A stretch of 64,000 bases of DNA from Granulicella sapmiensis (GTDB taxonomy: Bacteria; Acidobacteriota; Terriglobia; Terriglobales; Acidobacteriaceae): NCBI GenBank assembly GCA_026225395.1, contig JAMFSR010000031.1, positions 1-64,000 on the forward strand. Direction: 5' to 3'. The notes beneath the pieces were generated by a model, which saw only the letters and a program-made list of their open reading frames with translations, was not told where the DNA came from and made no database searches. The translations under genes and the position numbers were made by a program. Below are positions 52,440 to 60,395 of this stretch, piece by piece (the first letter of the stretch is position 1; each line of letters starts with the position of its first letter).

Positions 52440-53537
52440 ATGCGTAAGTTGCTTGCAGGTTTGTTGGTTGGCGTGGTGCTGTGTGGAGCGGGTGCGTCCG
52501 CACAGCGCTATGTAATTGCGGATCAGGATGCTTCGGGGCCGGGTGGGTCGGACATGATGTCGCTGCTGGTGTTTCTGCAGTCGCCGGATGTGCATCTGCT
52601 GGGGATTACGGTGGTGACAGGCGACTCATGGCGTGATGAAGAAGTGGCGCACACGCTGCGGTTGTTGGAGAGCGTGGGGCGCACGGATGTGAAGGTGTAT
52701 CCGGGCGCGGCATTTCCGCTGGAGCATTCGTATGAGTCGATGCAGCTTGAGGCGAAGCTGTACGGCATGCCTTCGTATCTTGGAGCGTACTCCGACTACC
52801 GGATGAAGCGGCCGTGGGATTCACTGCCGGTGATGAAGGAAGGTATGCCGACGACGAAGCCTGCGGAGGAGGATGCAGCGCATTTTATGGTGCGGATGGT
52901 GCATAAGTATCCGCACCAGGTGACGATCTATGCCGCGGGGCCTATGACGAATGTGGCGCTGGCTTGCAGGCTTGATCCGCACTTTGCGGAGCTCGCACAG
53001 GAGTTGGTGGTGATGGGTGGTGGGTTGTCTCCGCTGACGAAGGCCGATGAGTGGGTGAACAATCCGCGGCATGAGTTTAACTTCTGGTTCGATCCGGATG
53101 CGGCGAGCATTGCGCTCGAAGCGAAGTGGGCGAAGATCACGACGACGACCATTGATGTTTCGCTGAAGACGCATCCCGATCCGGAAGTGCTGGCTGGGTT
53201 GTCGAAGGCCGACAGCCCGGCGGCGAAGTACATTACGAAGTACTTCAGGCGGCCGGTGACGATCAATTATTTGTGGGATGAGTTGGCGGCTGCGGCGTGG
53301 ATCGATCCGACGATTATTACGGGGGAGCGGTATGTGTATATGGACGTCGATACACAGAAGGGCCCGACGTATGGCGACACGCTGACGTGGGATGAGAAGT
53401 ACAAGCCTGCGCTGCCGCTGAATAAGGTGCATGCGCAGGTGGATGTGGACCAGCCGAAGCTGGCGAAGTTTCTGGTGGATCTGTTGTCGAAGCCGGCGCC
53501 GAAGATGGTGCCTTCTACGGAAGAGTTGGTGAAGTAA
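52440..53537 (+). CDS. Exported nucleoside hydrolase-family protein 1, altered active site
   Basis: A 365-residue protein of the inosine-uridine nucleoside hydrolase family (N-ribosidase, releasing base and ribose). The signal peptide is MRKLLAGLLVGVVLCGAGAS. The metal loop reads DQDASGPGGSDMM instead of the usual DxDPGxDD, and the later block is WDELAAAAWIDP where HDPLAVA is usual, so the catalytic His is Trp. GPMTNVALAC and the EFNFWFDPDAASIALE block are kept. GTG at 52401 is possible, but ATG at 52440 gives a clean signal peptide. It is the first of three paralogues. Confidence 0.82.
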   Translation: MRKLLAGLLVGVVLCGAGASAQRYVIADQDASGPGGSDMMSLLVFLQSPDVHLLGITVVTGDSWRDEEVAHTLRLLESVGRTDVKVYPGAAFPLEHSYESMQLEAKLYGMPSYLGAYSDYRMKRPWDSLPVMKEGMPTTKPAEEDAAHFMVRMVHKYPHQVTIYAAGPMTNVALACRLDPHFAELAQELVVMGGGLSPLTKADEWVNNPRHEFNFWFDPDAASIALEAKWAKITTTTIDVSLKTHPDPEVLAGLSKADSPAAKYITKYFRRPVTINYLWDELAAAAWIDPTIITGERYVYMDVDTQKGPTYGDTLTWDEKYKPALPLNKVHAQVDVDQPKLAKFLVDLLSKPAPKMVPSTEELVK

Positions 53538-54736
53538 TGGTTGCAAGAGCAAAAGCTTTGACGCAAAGTTCGCAAAGTTTAAGCGCGAAGTTCGCAAAGT
53601 TTTGTGTGCGACTTCTCGCAGGATTGGTTTTGCCTGTGGGATTGGTGGCACATGCCGCTGCGCCGGATGTGAAGAAGGTGATCTATGACCAGGACTTCAA
53701 TGGGATTATTGGTGGGGATGCTGATCCGCTGGTGATGCTTTTGCAGGCGCCGAATGTGCAGGTATTGGGCGTTACGGTGATTACCGGTGATGGGTGGTTG
53801 AAGCAGGAGACTGCGGATGCGTTGAAGTTGTTGGAGGACCTGCATCGCGCGGATGTGCCGGTGTATATGGGAGCGGAGTTTCCGCTGGTGCAGTCGCCGA
53901 AGAACCTGGTGCGGTTGACGCATCTGTATGGCGGGTCGCGGACTGATCCTTTCCTGGGTGCTTATGGGGAGTTCAGTGAGCCGCCGGACACGCTGGTGGC
54001 TCCGATGGGTGGGTTTGCGATGACCAAGCCTGCGCCGGGGCCGGCGGCGGAGTTCATCATCGAGCAGGTTCACAAGTATCCGCATGAGGTGACGCTGTAT
54101 TGCGGTGGGCCGCTGACGAATGTGGCGTTGGCGATCAAGCTTGATCCTGAGGTTGTGGCGCTGACGAAAGAGATCGTGTTCATGGGCACGAGTCCGGAGA
54201 TGCAGCCGAAGACCGTTAACGTGATGTACGACCCGGAGTCCGCGCAGATAGTGCTGCATGCAGCTTGGCCGAAGCTGACGTTGATCACGGTGGATGTGGC
54301 GGAGAAGCTGCATCGCACCGTCGAGATGGCGGAAGCGATTGCGAAGGGTGGCAATCCGGCGGAAGCGAATTTGTATGAAGCGCTGGTGATGAAGCCGTAT
54401 CGCGAGAAGAAGCCGCTGCAGTGGTTTCGCATGCCGGATGAGCTGACGGCGGCGTACATCATCGATCCAACAATTGTGACGGAGATGCGTCGCTACTACG
54501 TGGACGTGGATACGATGCAGGGCATGAGCTATGGATCGTCCATTTACTGGGATGAAGTGCCGAAGGGTTATGCGGGTATTCCGTGGCCGGATAAGCCGGA
54601 GCCGAAGCGGCAGAAGCCGATTCCGCCCATGGATGCACGGGTTGCGGATGTGGTGTGGAACTTCGATGCGGTGAAGCTGCAGGCGATGTTTCTTAAAGCT
54701 ATGACGGAGCCGATGCAGGGAACGGCGAACAGATAA
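53537..54736 (+). CDS. Exported nucleoside hydrolase-family protein 2, altered active site
   Basis: A 399-residue paralogue of the gene before it, coupled by a TAATG overlap. The metal loop is DQDFNGIIGGDADP, and the later block reads PDELTAAYIIDP without the usual His. PLTNVALAIKLDPEV and MYDPESAQIVLHAAW are conserved. The N-terminal 30 residues include a direct repeat (CGCAAAGTT units at DNA level, 53562-53606) that makes an odd serine- and lysine-rich stretch before the hydrophobic signal (LLAGLVLPVGLVAHAAA). The true start could lie downstream of the repeat. Confidence 0.8.
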   Translation: MVARAKALTQSSQSLSAKFAKFCVRLLAGLVLPVGLVAHAAAPDVKKVIYDQDFNGIIGGDADPLVMLLQAPNVQVLGVTVITGDGWLKQETADALKLLEDLHRADVPVYMGAEFPLVQSPKNLVRLTHLYGGSRTDPFLGAYGEFSEPPDTLVAPMGGFAMTKPAPGPAAEFIIEQVHKYPHEVTLYCGGPLTNVALAIKLDPEVVALTKEIVFMGTSPEMQPKTVNVMYDPESAQIVLHAAWPKLTLITVDVAEKLHRTVEMAEAIAKGGNPAEANLYEALVMKPYREKKPLQWFRMPDELTAAYIIDPTIVTEMRRYYVDVDTMQGMSYGSSIYWDEVPKGYAGIPWPDKPEPKRQKPIPPMDARVADVVWNFDAVKLQAMFLKAMTEPMQGTANR

Positions 54737-54756
54737 CAGGGAACAGAGGAAGCAAG

Positions 54757-55347
54757 ATGTCAGAGAAGAAGCAGAATTATCAGAGCAAGGATGTTTGGTC
54801 GCGGACTACCAGTGTGCATGGGTATCCGATTGATGAGTTGCGGTCGGTGTTGCAGAAAAGCATTCGGCGTGGGCGGGTGGAAGAAGCGGCGATTGCGGCG
54901 TATGAGTTCTTTGCTTCCGGGCCGGAGTGCGAAGAGGTGCTTTGGCGGCGGCTGGAGATCATTGCGACAGAAGATGTTGGTTTGGGTATGCCGATGGCGC
55001 CTGCGATCATCAACTCGCTGTATGAGCAGGCGGGGCGGATGGTAGATGGCGGGGATCGCTGGATCTACTGCGCGCACGCGGTGCGGCTGCTGGCTACGGC
55101 ACCCAAGGACAATATGTCGATGGAGTTGAGCGGATGGACCAAGGAAGTGGTGGAACGCGGTGAGCGCAAGGTGTTGGTGGAAGACTTTATGGTCGACATC
55201 CATACGCGGCGCGGCAGTGAGATGGGCCGTGACGTGGCGCACTGGTGGAATGAGGGTGCGAAGCTGGAGGGCCGGATTCCGGGATATGAGCCGAAGTGGG
55301 GCAACTATCTGCGAAAGCTGGCGGGGGCGAAGACGTCCAATGAGTAA
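54757..55347 (+). CDS. Stand-alone MgsA/RarA C-terminal-like domain protein (no ATPase)
   Basis: A 196-residue protein resembling the C-terminal tetramerisation domain of RarA/MgsA recombination ATPases: PIDELRSVLQKSIRRGRVEE, then WRRLEIIATEDVGLGMP and VRLLATAPKDNMSME. The last part DIHTRRGSEMGRDVAHWWNE with GAKLE resembles C-terminal blocks of short phage proteins of this type (from memory). No Walker motifs are present, so it cannot hydrolyse ATP by itself. It overlaps the next nucleoside hydrolase by 8 bases. Its place inside a nucleoside operon is unexpected; it has no signal peptide. Confidence 0.72.
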   Translation: MSEKKQNYQSKDVWSRTTSVHGYPIDELRSVLQKSIRRGRVEEAAIAAYEFFASGPECEEVLWRRLEIIATEDVGLGMPMAPAIINSLYEQAGRMVDGGDRWIYCAHAVRLLATAPKDNMSMELSGWTKEVVERGERKVLVEDFMVDIHTRRGSEMGRDVAHWWNEGAKLEGRIPGYEPKWGNYLRKLAGAKTSNE

Positions 55348-56434
55348 ACTGCTTTGCGCGGTACTACTGCTGGCTGCTTCGGTGGCGGCATCCGCGCAGG
55401 GCGCGCGCCGGAAGGTGATTCTCGATCAAGATAGCGTGGGCCCGGGCGGGTCGAACATGCTGTCGATGCTGCTGGCGTTGCAGTCGCCGGATGTTGAGGT
55501 GCTCGGCATCACGGTCGAGAGTGGCGATGGTTGGCAGGATGAAGATGTTGCGCATGCGCTGCGAATGCTGGAGCTTGTTGGGCGTACGGATGTGCCGGTG
55601 TATCGAGGGTCTACCTATCCTCTGGTGAACTCCATGGAATCCATGGAACGCTGGGAGGGGATGTACGGCAAGATCCTTTACAAGGGCGCGTGGATGAAGG
55701 AGTGGCTGGAGAACAGCACGCAGGAGCCGCGGCGTTATCACGCGCCGGACGTGGTGCCTCCGATGAAGGAAGGCGAGCCGAAAATCAAGGCCGCGGAAGG
55801 GACGGCGGCGGAGTTCCTGGTACGCGAGGCGCGGAAGTATCCCGGCGAGATCACGATTATGGCGATGGGGCCGTTGACCAATGTGGCGCTGGCTGTGCGG
55901 CTGGATGATGCGTTTGCTGCGAACGTGAAGGACTTGTACTGGATGGGCGCGAGCTTGAATCCGATGCCGCCTAAGCGGGATGAGTATGCTCTGGAGTATC
56001 TGTTCAGTCCGCGCATGAACTTCAACGTGCGATGGGACCCGGAGGCGGCGAAGATATCGTTGCGTGCGGGTTTCAAGCGGATCGTAATTGTTCCGACCGA
56101 TGCGACGACCGAGACGAAGTTCACGCCGGAGATGTTGGAGACGTTGAAGAGGTCTGCATCGCTTGCTGCGAAGTACGCGGTGAAGTATCCGAGTGTGGGA
56201 ATGCCGCTGTGGGATGAGTTGACGGTGGCGGTGTGGCTTGATCCGAAGTTGATTGCGAACTCGGAGACGATGTCGCTGGATGTGAATACGGATTCGGGTT
56301 CGGCAGGCTATGGGGAGACGTTGACGTGGAGGCCGGGCAAGGGGCCGGGGTTGGGTGAGCCGGTGGTAGAGGCGGTGCGGACGGTGCATGTGGAGGCGTT
56401 CGACGGGATGTTTTTGGCGGGGTTGATGCGGTAG
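55340..56434 (+). CDS. Exported nucleoside hydrolase-family protein 3, most degenerate active site
   Basis: A 364-residue paralogue with signal peptide MSKLLCAVLLLAASVAASAQ. The metal loop is DQDSVGPGGSNMLSM: the final Asp of the motif is Asn here. The later block reads PLWDELTVAVWLDP, again lacking the His. GPLTNVALAVRLDD and FNVRWDPEAAKISLRAG are conserved, so the fold is kept. ATG at 55340 overlaps the MgsA-like gene. It may retain activity with altered chemistry, or act as a binding protein. A longer frame from 55160 is not supported. Confidence 0.8.
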   Translation: MSKLLCAVLLLAASVAASAQGARRKVILDQDSVGPGGSNMLSMLLALQSPDVEVLGITVESGDGWQDEDVAHALRMLELVGRTDVPVYRGSTYPLVNSMESMERWEGMYGKILYKGAWMKEWLENSTQEPRRYHAPDVVPPMKEGEPKIKAAEGTAAEFLVREARKYPGEITIMAMGPLTNVALAVRLDDAFAANVKDLYWMGASLNPMPPKRDEYALEYLFSPRMNFNVRWDPEAAKISLRAGFKRIVIVPTDATTETKFTPEMLETLKRSASLAAKYAVKYPSVGMPLWDELTVAVWLDPKLIANSETMSLDVNTDSGSAGYGETLTWRPGKGPGLGEPVVEAVRTVHVEAFDGMFLAGLMR

Positions 56435-56563
56435 GACTCCCAGCTTAAGACAGGACTTGAAAGCCTGGAGCATGTTCGAACGGCTGTAGGCATGGCGGGG
56501 CCTTCGGCTTCGCTCAGGATGACAGTTTAGTGGTGGGGTCATGGAGAGCGGTCGCGCTTTGCG

Positions 56564-56610
56564 CGATACCCCATCCTTTCGCAAAGTGCGCGAAAGGATG
56601 GGCCACCCGG
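56564..56610 (-). repeat. Dispersed hairpin repeat, copy I (reverse, divergent stem)
   Basis: Read on the minus strand: CCGGGTGGCCCATCCTTTCG to GCGAAAGGATGGGGTATCGC. The arms CCCATCCTTTCGC and GCGAAAGGATGGG are a perfect 13-bp match in which many positions differ from the other copies, yet pairing is retained. A GTCATCCTGAGCGAAGCCGA module follows on the same strand (near 56500). Confidence 0.82.
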
Positions 56611-56628
56611 TCGTCGTCGCGCTAGCTG

Positions 56629-57372
56629 CTATGTGAAGCGAAGACGTACATGTTTTTCCAGGGCGGTGGCGGCTTCGTAGAGAGCGGTTGATAGCAGCAT
56701 CGCGATGAGGCTGGCGCCGAGGGCGCGGTGCAGGTTGAACTCCTGCATGGTGACGGCGAACATGTTGCCGAGGCCGCCGGTCTGCATGAGAAACTCTGCG
56801 ACTACTGTGACGAGGATGCTGTAGGCGGTGCCTACGCGGAGAGCCACGGCTAGCTCCGGGATCGCAGCGGGAAGTGCGAGCAGTGTGAGGCGTTTGAAGC
56901 GGCCGGCGTGGAGCGTGGCGAAGAACTCTGCCGAGCGGCGCGGCAGGCGGCGCAGGCCAACGGCGGCGTAGACGAAGCTGGGAAAGAACGTCATGATGCT
57001 GACGGTGAGGAGTTCTGTGCGGCTCTGATAGCCGAAGAGGCGTGCGAGCAGCGGGATGAGGCAGACGATGGGGGTTGCAGTGAGGATGAGTGCGAAGGGC
57101 TGCAGCAGGCCGCTGAGGATAGAAGATGTCCAGCAGATGATGGCGAGCGCGAGGCCGGTGAGCATGCCGAGTGCGAGGCCGCCGAGGGCGAAGCCGAGCG
57201 TCCAGAGCGCGGGGACGAGATAGACCGGCGCGTGGAGGATGAGGTCTTTGGCAACGGAGATGGGCGAGACGACGACGATGCTGTTGTAGTTGGTGGTCAT
57301 CACCCAGGTCTGCCAGAGGATGAGGAGCAGCAGCACGGCCCAGGATTTTTTGAGGAAACGAAGCGGGTTCAT
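56629..57372 (-). CDS. ABC transporter permease (SsuC/TauC-like), second of two
   Basis: A 247-residue membrane permease with about six helices and the ABC-2/BPD permease loop (AEFFATLHAGRFKRLTLLALPA). It begins MNPLRFLKKSWAVLLLLILW. It starts at 57372, overlapping the preceding permease by 4 bases (ATGA). Two distinct permeases in one operon is typical of heterodimeric importers for small heterocycles or sulfonates. The frame extends further upstream but over the other permease, so it is rejected. Confidence 0.85.
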   Translation of the reverse strand: MNPLRFLKKSWAVLLLLILWQTWVMTTNYNSIVVVSPISVAKDLILHAPVYLVPALWTLGFALGGLALGMLTGLALAIICWTSSILSGLLQPFALILTATPIVCLIPLLARLFGYQSRTELLTVSIMTFFPSFVYAAVGLRRLPRRSAEFFATLHAGRFKRLTLLALPAAIPELAVALRVGTAYSILVTVVAEFLMQTGGLGNMFAVTMQEFNLHRALGASLIAMLLSTALYEAATALEKHVRLRFT

Positions 57373-58118
57373 GCGCGTCTCCGTTCTACGCTGCGTTCGA
57401 GCACGCCGATGAGGCCGTAGGCGGTAAGTGAGATGGTTGCGACTACGAGGACCGCTGCCCACATCAGCGGGATCTGGAAGTTCTGCATCGTGTTGAGGAT
57501 GACGATGCCGAGGCCCGTAGGTGCGCCGAACCACTCGCCGACGACCGCGCCGATCATCGCGGTGGTGACGCCGAGCTTGAGACCGCTGAGCAGCGCGGGG
57601 ATGGCGGAGGGTGTGTCGAGGTAGCGGAGGCGTTGGAAGCGGGTGGCTCCGGTGGCGGTGAAGAGCTGGGTGAGGCGGCTATCCGCTGAATGCAGGCCGG
57701 AGGTTGCGGCGACGTAGAGGAGGAAGAAGACGGGGATGGCGGCGAGGAGGATGGGTGTGGCTTGTCTGCCGGCGGTGATGATGAGCACCGGGCCGAGTGC
57801 GATGGAGGGAAGTGCGTTGACGACGACGGCGAGACGGTTGAGGCCGGGGCTTAATGCTGGGAGCAGTTGTGCGGTGAGTGCGGTTAGGCAGCCGAGTGTT
57901 GCGCCGAGAAGAAGGCCGAGGCCGGCGGAGGTGCTGGTGGCTATGGCGGAGCGGAGCAGGAGAGCTCGGCGGAAGTTGACGGTGAAGACGCTTGCTACGT
58001 CAGTGAAGGCAGGAAGTGTTTTGCCGCCGAGGTGTCGCTTGCCTGCGAGTTGCCAGAGCGCGAGCAGCAGCAGGAGGCCGAGGAGGCGGTAGGCGAGTTG
58101 TTGGAGGCGGTTGGTCAT
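57369..58118 (-). CDS. ABC transporter permease (SsuC/TauC-like), first of two
   Basis: A 249-residue permease of the NMT1/taurine/nitrate importer type, with PSIALGPVLIITAGRQATPI and LFTATGATRFQRLRYLDTPS followed by AIPALLSGLKLGVTTAMIGA, the usual EAA-like loop region (GATRFQRLR). It is followed by the second permease in an ATGA overlap and preceded by the ATPase gene 111 bp upstream on the same strand. Together they form a membrane pore dimer. Confidence 0.86.
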   Translation of the reverse strand: MTNRLQQLAYRLLGLLLLLALWQLAGKRHLGGKTLPAFTDVASVFTVNFRRALLLRSAIATSTSAGLGLLLGATLGCLTALTAQLLPALSPGLNRLAVVVNALPSIALGPVLIITAGRQATPILLAAIPVFFLLYVAATSGLHSADSRLTQLFTATGATRFQRLRYLDTPSAIPALLSGLKLGVTTAMIGAVVGEWFGAPTGLGIVILNTMQNFQIPLMWAAVLVVATISLTAYGLIGVLERSVERRRA

Positions 58119-58229
58119 GGTGTTGATATTGTGCGGCGTTTGGCGAAGAGCAACGGCAAGAACGGGAGGAAGCAGGTTCGCTCGCTGCGCTCGGAATGGA
58201 AAGCGAAGAAAAGCAAGAGCAACGGCGGA

Positions 58230-58991
58230 TTAGTCAGAGGGTTCGAGGCTTAGGGTCAGGTTGTCGACGAGGTGGTGGAAGGCTTCGAGGCGCATGGTTT
58301 CTACGGTGCGAGGGCGCGGGAAGGGTACGGTGACTTCGCGGAGGATGCGTCCCGGGCGGCCGCTCATGACGAGCACGCGGTCGGCGAGGAAGATGGCTTC
58401 TTCTACGGTGTGGGTGACGAGGATGGTGGTGATGCGCTTCTGCTGCCAGATACGTTGCAGCTCGAGGTTCATGAAGCGGCGGGTGACGGCGTCGAGCGCG
58501 CCGAAGGGTTCGTCGAGGAGAAGGAGTTTGGGGTCGAGGCAGAGGGCGCGGGCGATCGACGCCCGTTGGCGCATGCCTCCGGAAAGCTGGCTGGGGCGGG
58601 CGGTTTCGAAGCCTTTGAGGCCGACGAGTTCGATGAGCCCGGCGATATGGGCGCGGTCGGGTGTGCGGCCGGCGATTTGGAACGGCAGCTCGAGGTTGGC
58701 TTCGACGGTACGCCAGGGGAGTAGGGCGTGTTCTTGAAACGCGATGCCCAATTGTTGTTTGGCTTGTAAGTCTTTGGGTGGGAGGCCGTCGACGAGGACT
58801 GTACCGGTGGAGGGTTCGTCGAGGCCGGCGACGAGGTGCAGGATGGTGCTTTTGCCGCAGCCGGAAGGGCCGAGCAGCGCGATGAACTCGCCTTCCGCGA
58901 TGGTGAGGTCCATGGCGGAGAGTGCGAGCACGCGCTTGTCGCGGGCGAGGCGGAACTCCTTACTGACGTTGGTGAGCTGAATGGTCGCCAT
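58230..58991 (-). CDS. ABC transporter ATP-binding protein (SsuB/TauB/NitT type)
   Basis: A 253-residue ATPase. Walker A is GPSGCGKST (41-49), the Q-loop region is FQEHALLPWRTVEAN, the signature LSGGMRQRASIARALCLDP, and Walker B LLLLDEPFGALD followed by a switch His in LVTHTVEEA. The sequence is of the nitrate/sulfonate/taurine importer type. It starts one base away from the amidohydrolase stop codon, so the genes form a compact operon. It couples ATP hydrolysis to import. Confidence 0.92.
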   Translation of the reverse strand: MATIQLTNVSKEFRLARDKRVLALSAMDLTIAEGEFIALLGPSGCGKSTILHLVAGLDEPSTGTVLVDGLPPKDLQAKQQLGIAFQEHALLPWRTVEANLELPFQIAGRTPDRAHIAGLIELVGLKGFETARPSQLSGGMRQRASIARALCLDPKLLLLDEPFGALDAVTRRFMNLELQRIWQQKRITTILVTHTVEEAIFLADRVLVMSGRPGRILREVTVPFPRPRTVETMRLEAFHHLVDNLTLSLEPSD

Positions 58992-60395
58992 CTAGGCTGC
59001 GTCTCCTGGATCGCCGATGGCAAGGTCGAAGCGGCTCATGATGGTTTTGTATTGATGGCGGACGCGTTCGCGCATGGGTTCGAGATCGAGCGTTAGGAGC
59101 TCGCGGTCTTTCATGACAATGCGACCGTCGATGACGACGTCGCGGACGTCGCGGCCGACGGCGCTTTCTGCGAGCGTGATGATGGGGTCGTAGTTGGGGA
59201 ACTGATCGAGGTCGTCAGTGGCGACGAGGACGATGTCGGCCTTCATGCCGACGGCGAGCTGGCCGATATGTTGTTCGAGTCGTGCGGCGCGGGCTCCGCC
59301 GCGGAAGGCCTGCTTGAGCATCTGCTCGTGCGTTACGGGCGGATCGCAGTGGTAGGGCGTGCCGTTGACGGCTTGCTGGCCGAGGACTGCGCCGTGCATG
59401 ACCTGGAACATGTCGAGCGAGGCGCGGGTGGCGGCGCCATCGGTGCCGAGGCCGACGCGGATGTTGCGGCGCATCATTTCGAGAAGGCGTGGGCGGCCCA
59501 TGGTGTAGTTGTTCAGCGAGCAGTGGCAAGCGGAGACATCGCGTGCGGCGTAGAGGTCGAGCTCGTTGAGTGAGAGCAGAACGGAGTGTGCGGCGTGTAC
59601 GTGGTGGTCGAGACAGCCGGTCTTTTCGAGGTACTCGGCGGAGCGCATGGACCAGTTGCGGATGGCGAAGTCGACTTCGTAGGTGCCTTCGGCGAGGTGC
59701 GTGTGGATGGGTGTGTCGAGCGCGTGGGAGAGGTCGCGCATGCCGAGGCGGAGGGGCTCGGTGTTGACCATGAGCTGACGGAGCGAGAGCCAGGCGTTGA
59801 CGCGAGGATGGTCTTTCCAGCGGACGACGAGTTCTTCGCTGCGCCGGAGGGCGTCGGCGGTGTCCATGCGGGAGTGCGCGGGGAGATCGTCGGTGGTGTC
59901 CATGGTGGACATGGCGATGCGGCCGCGGATGCCAATATCGCCGGCGGCGCGGCCCATCTCGTCGGGGAATGGGCCGCCGGCTTCGAGGAAGCAGGTCGTG
60001 CCGCTGCGGATCATCGCGGAGTAAGCTGCGATGCCGCTGGCGTAGACGTCTTCGGGTTCGAGGCCGCTTTCAAACGGGATGAGATAGCGCTGCCACATGG
60101 GGCTGCGTAATTCGCCCTTGCGGCGGACTGAGGGCAGCTTGCCGTGGAGGAACTGCTGCGCGGTGTGGACGTGGCAGTCGATGAAGCCGGGCATGGCGAT
60201 CATGCCCGAGGCACGGAGGGTTTCGGCTGCGTCGAACTTGTCGCGGGCTTCGGCGGCGGTGCCGATCCAGACGATGGTGTCGCCGTCGATAGCGATGGCG
60301 CCCTGGCGGACGAGGGTGTCGTTGTCGTCGAAGGTGGCGATGTCCGCGCCGACGATGAGGAGGCTGATGGTCTGCTTGGCTTGTGCGTCGTTCAT
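58992..60395 (-). CDS. Cytoplasmic amidohydrolase, nucleobase deaminase type, in ABC operon
   Basis: A 467-residue paralogue of the exported amidohydrolase at 50897, without a signal peptide. Metal ligands: HVHTAQ (HxH), HTHLAEGTYE (His), HAAHSVLLS (His) and VGLGTDGAAT (Asp). Its neighbours are an ABC importer's ATPase and permeases and its own upstream substrate-binding gene, with a 4-base ATGA overlap to the latter. It likely processes the imported compound in the cytoplasm, perhaps the deaminated or amine-bearing ring released by the nucleoside hydrolases. The exact substrate is unknown. Confidence 0.84.
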   Translation of the reverse strand: MNDAQAKQTISLLIVGADIATFDDNDTLVRQGAIAIDGDTIVWIGTAAEARDKFDAAETLRASGMIAMPGFIDCHVHTAQQFLHGKLPSVRRKGELRSPMWQRYLIPFESGLEPEDVYASGIAAYSAMIRSGTTCFLEAGGPFPDEMGRAAGDIGIRGRIAMSTMDTTDDLPAHSRMDTADALRRSEELVVRWKDHPRVNAWLSLRQLMVNTEPLRLGMRDLSHALDTPIHTHLAEGTYEVDFAIRNWSMRSAEYLEKTGCLDHHVHAAHSVLLSLNELDLYAARDVSACHCSLNNYTMGRPRLLEMMRRNIRVGLGTDGAATRASLDMFQVMHGAVLGQQAVNGTPYHCDPPVTHEQMLKQAFRGGARAARLEQHIGQLAVGMKADIVLVATDDLDQFPNYDPIITLAESAVGRDVRDVVIDGRIVMKDRELLTLDLEPMRERVRHQYKTIMSRFDLAIGDPGDAA

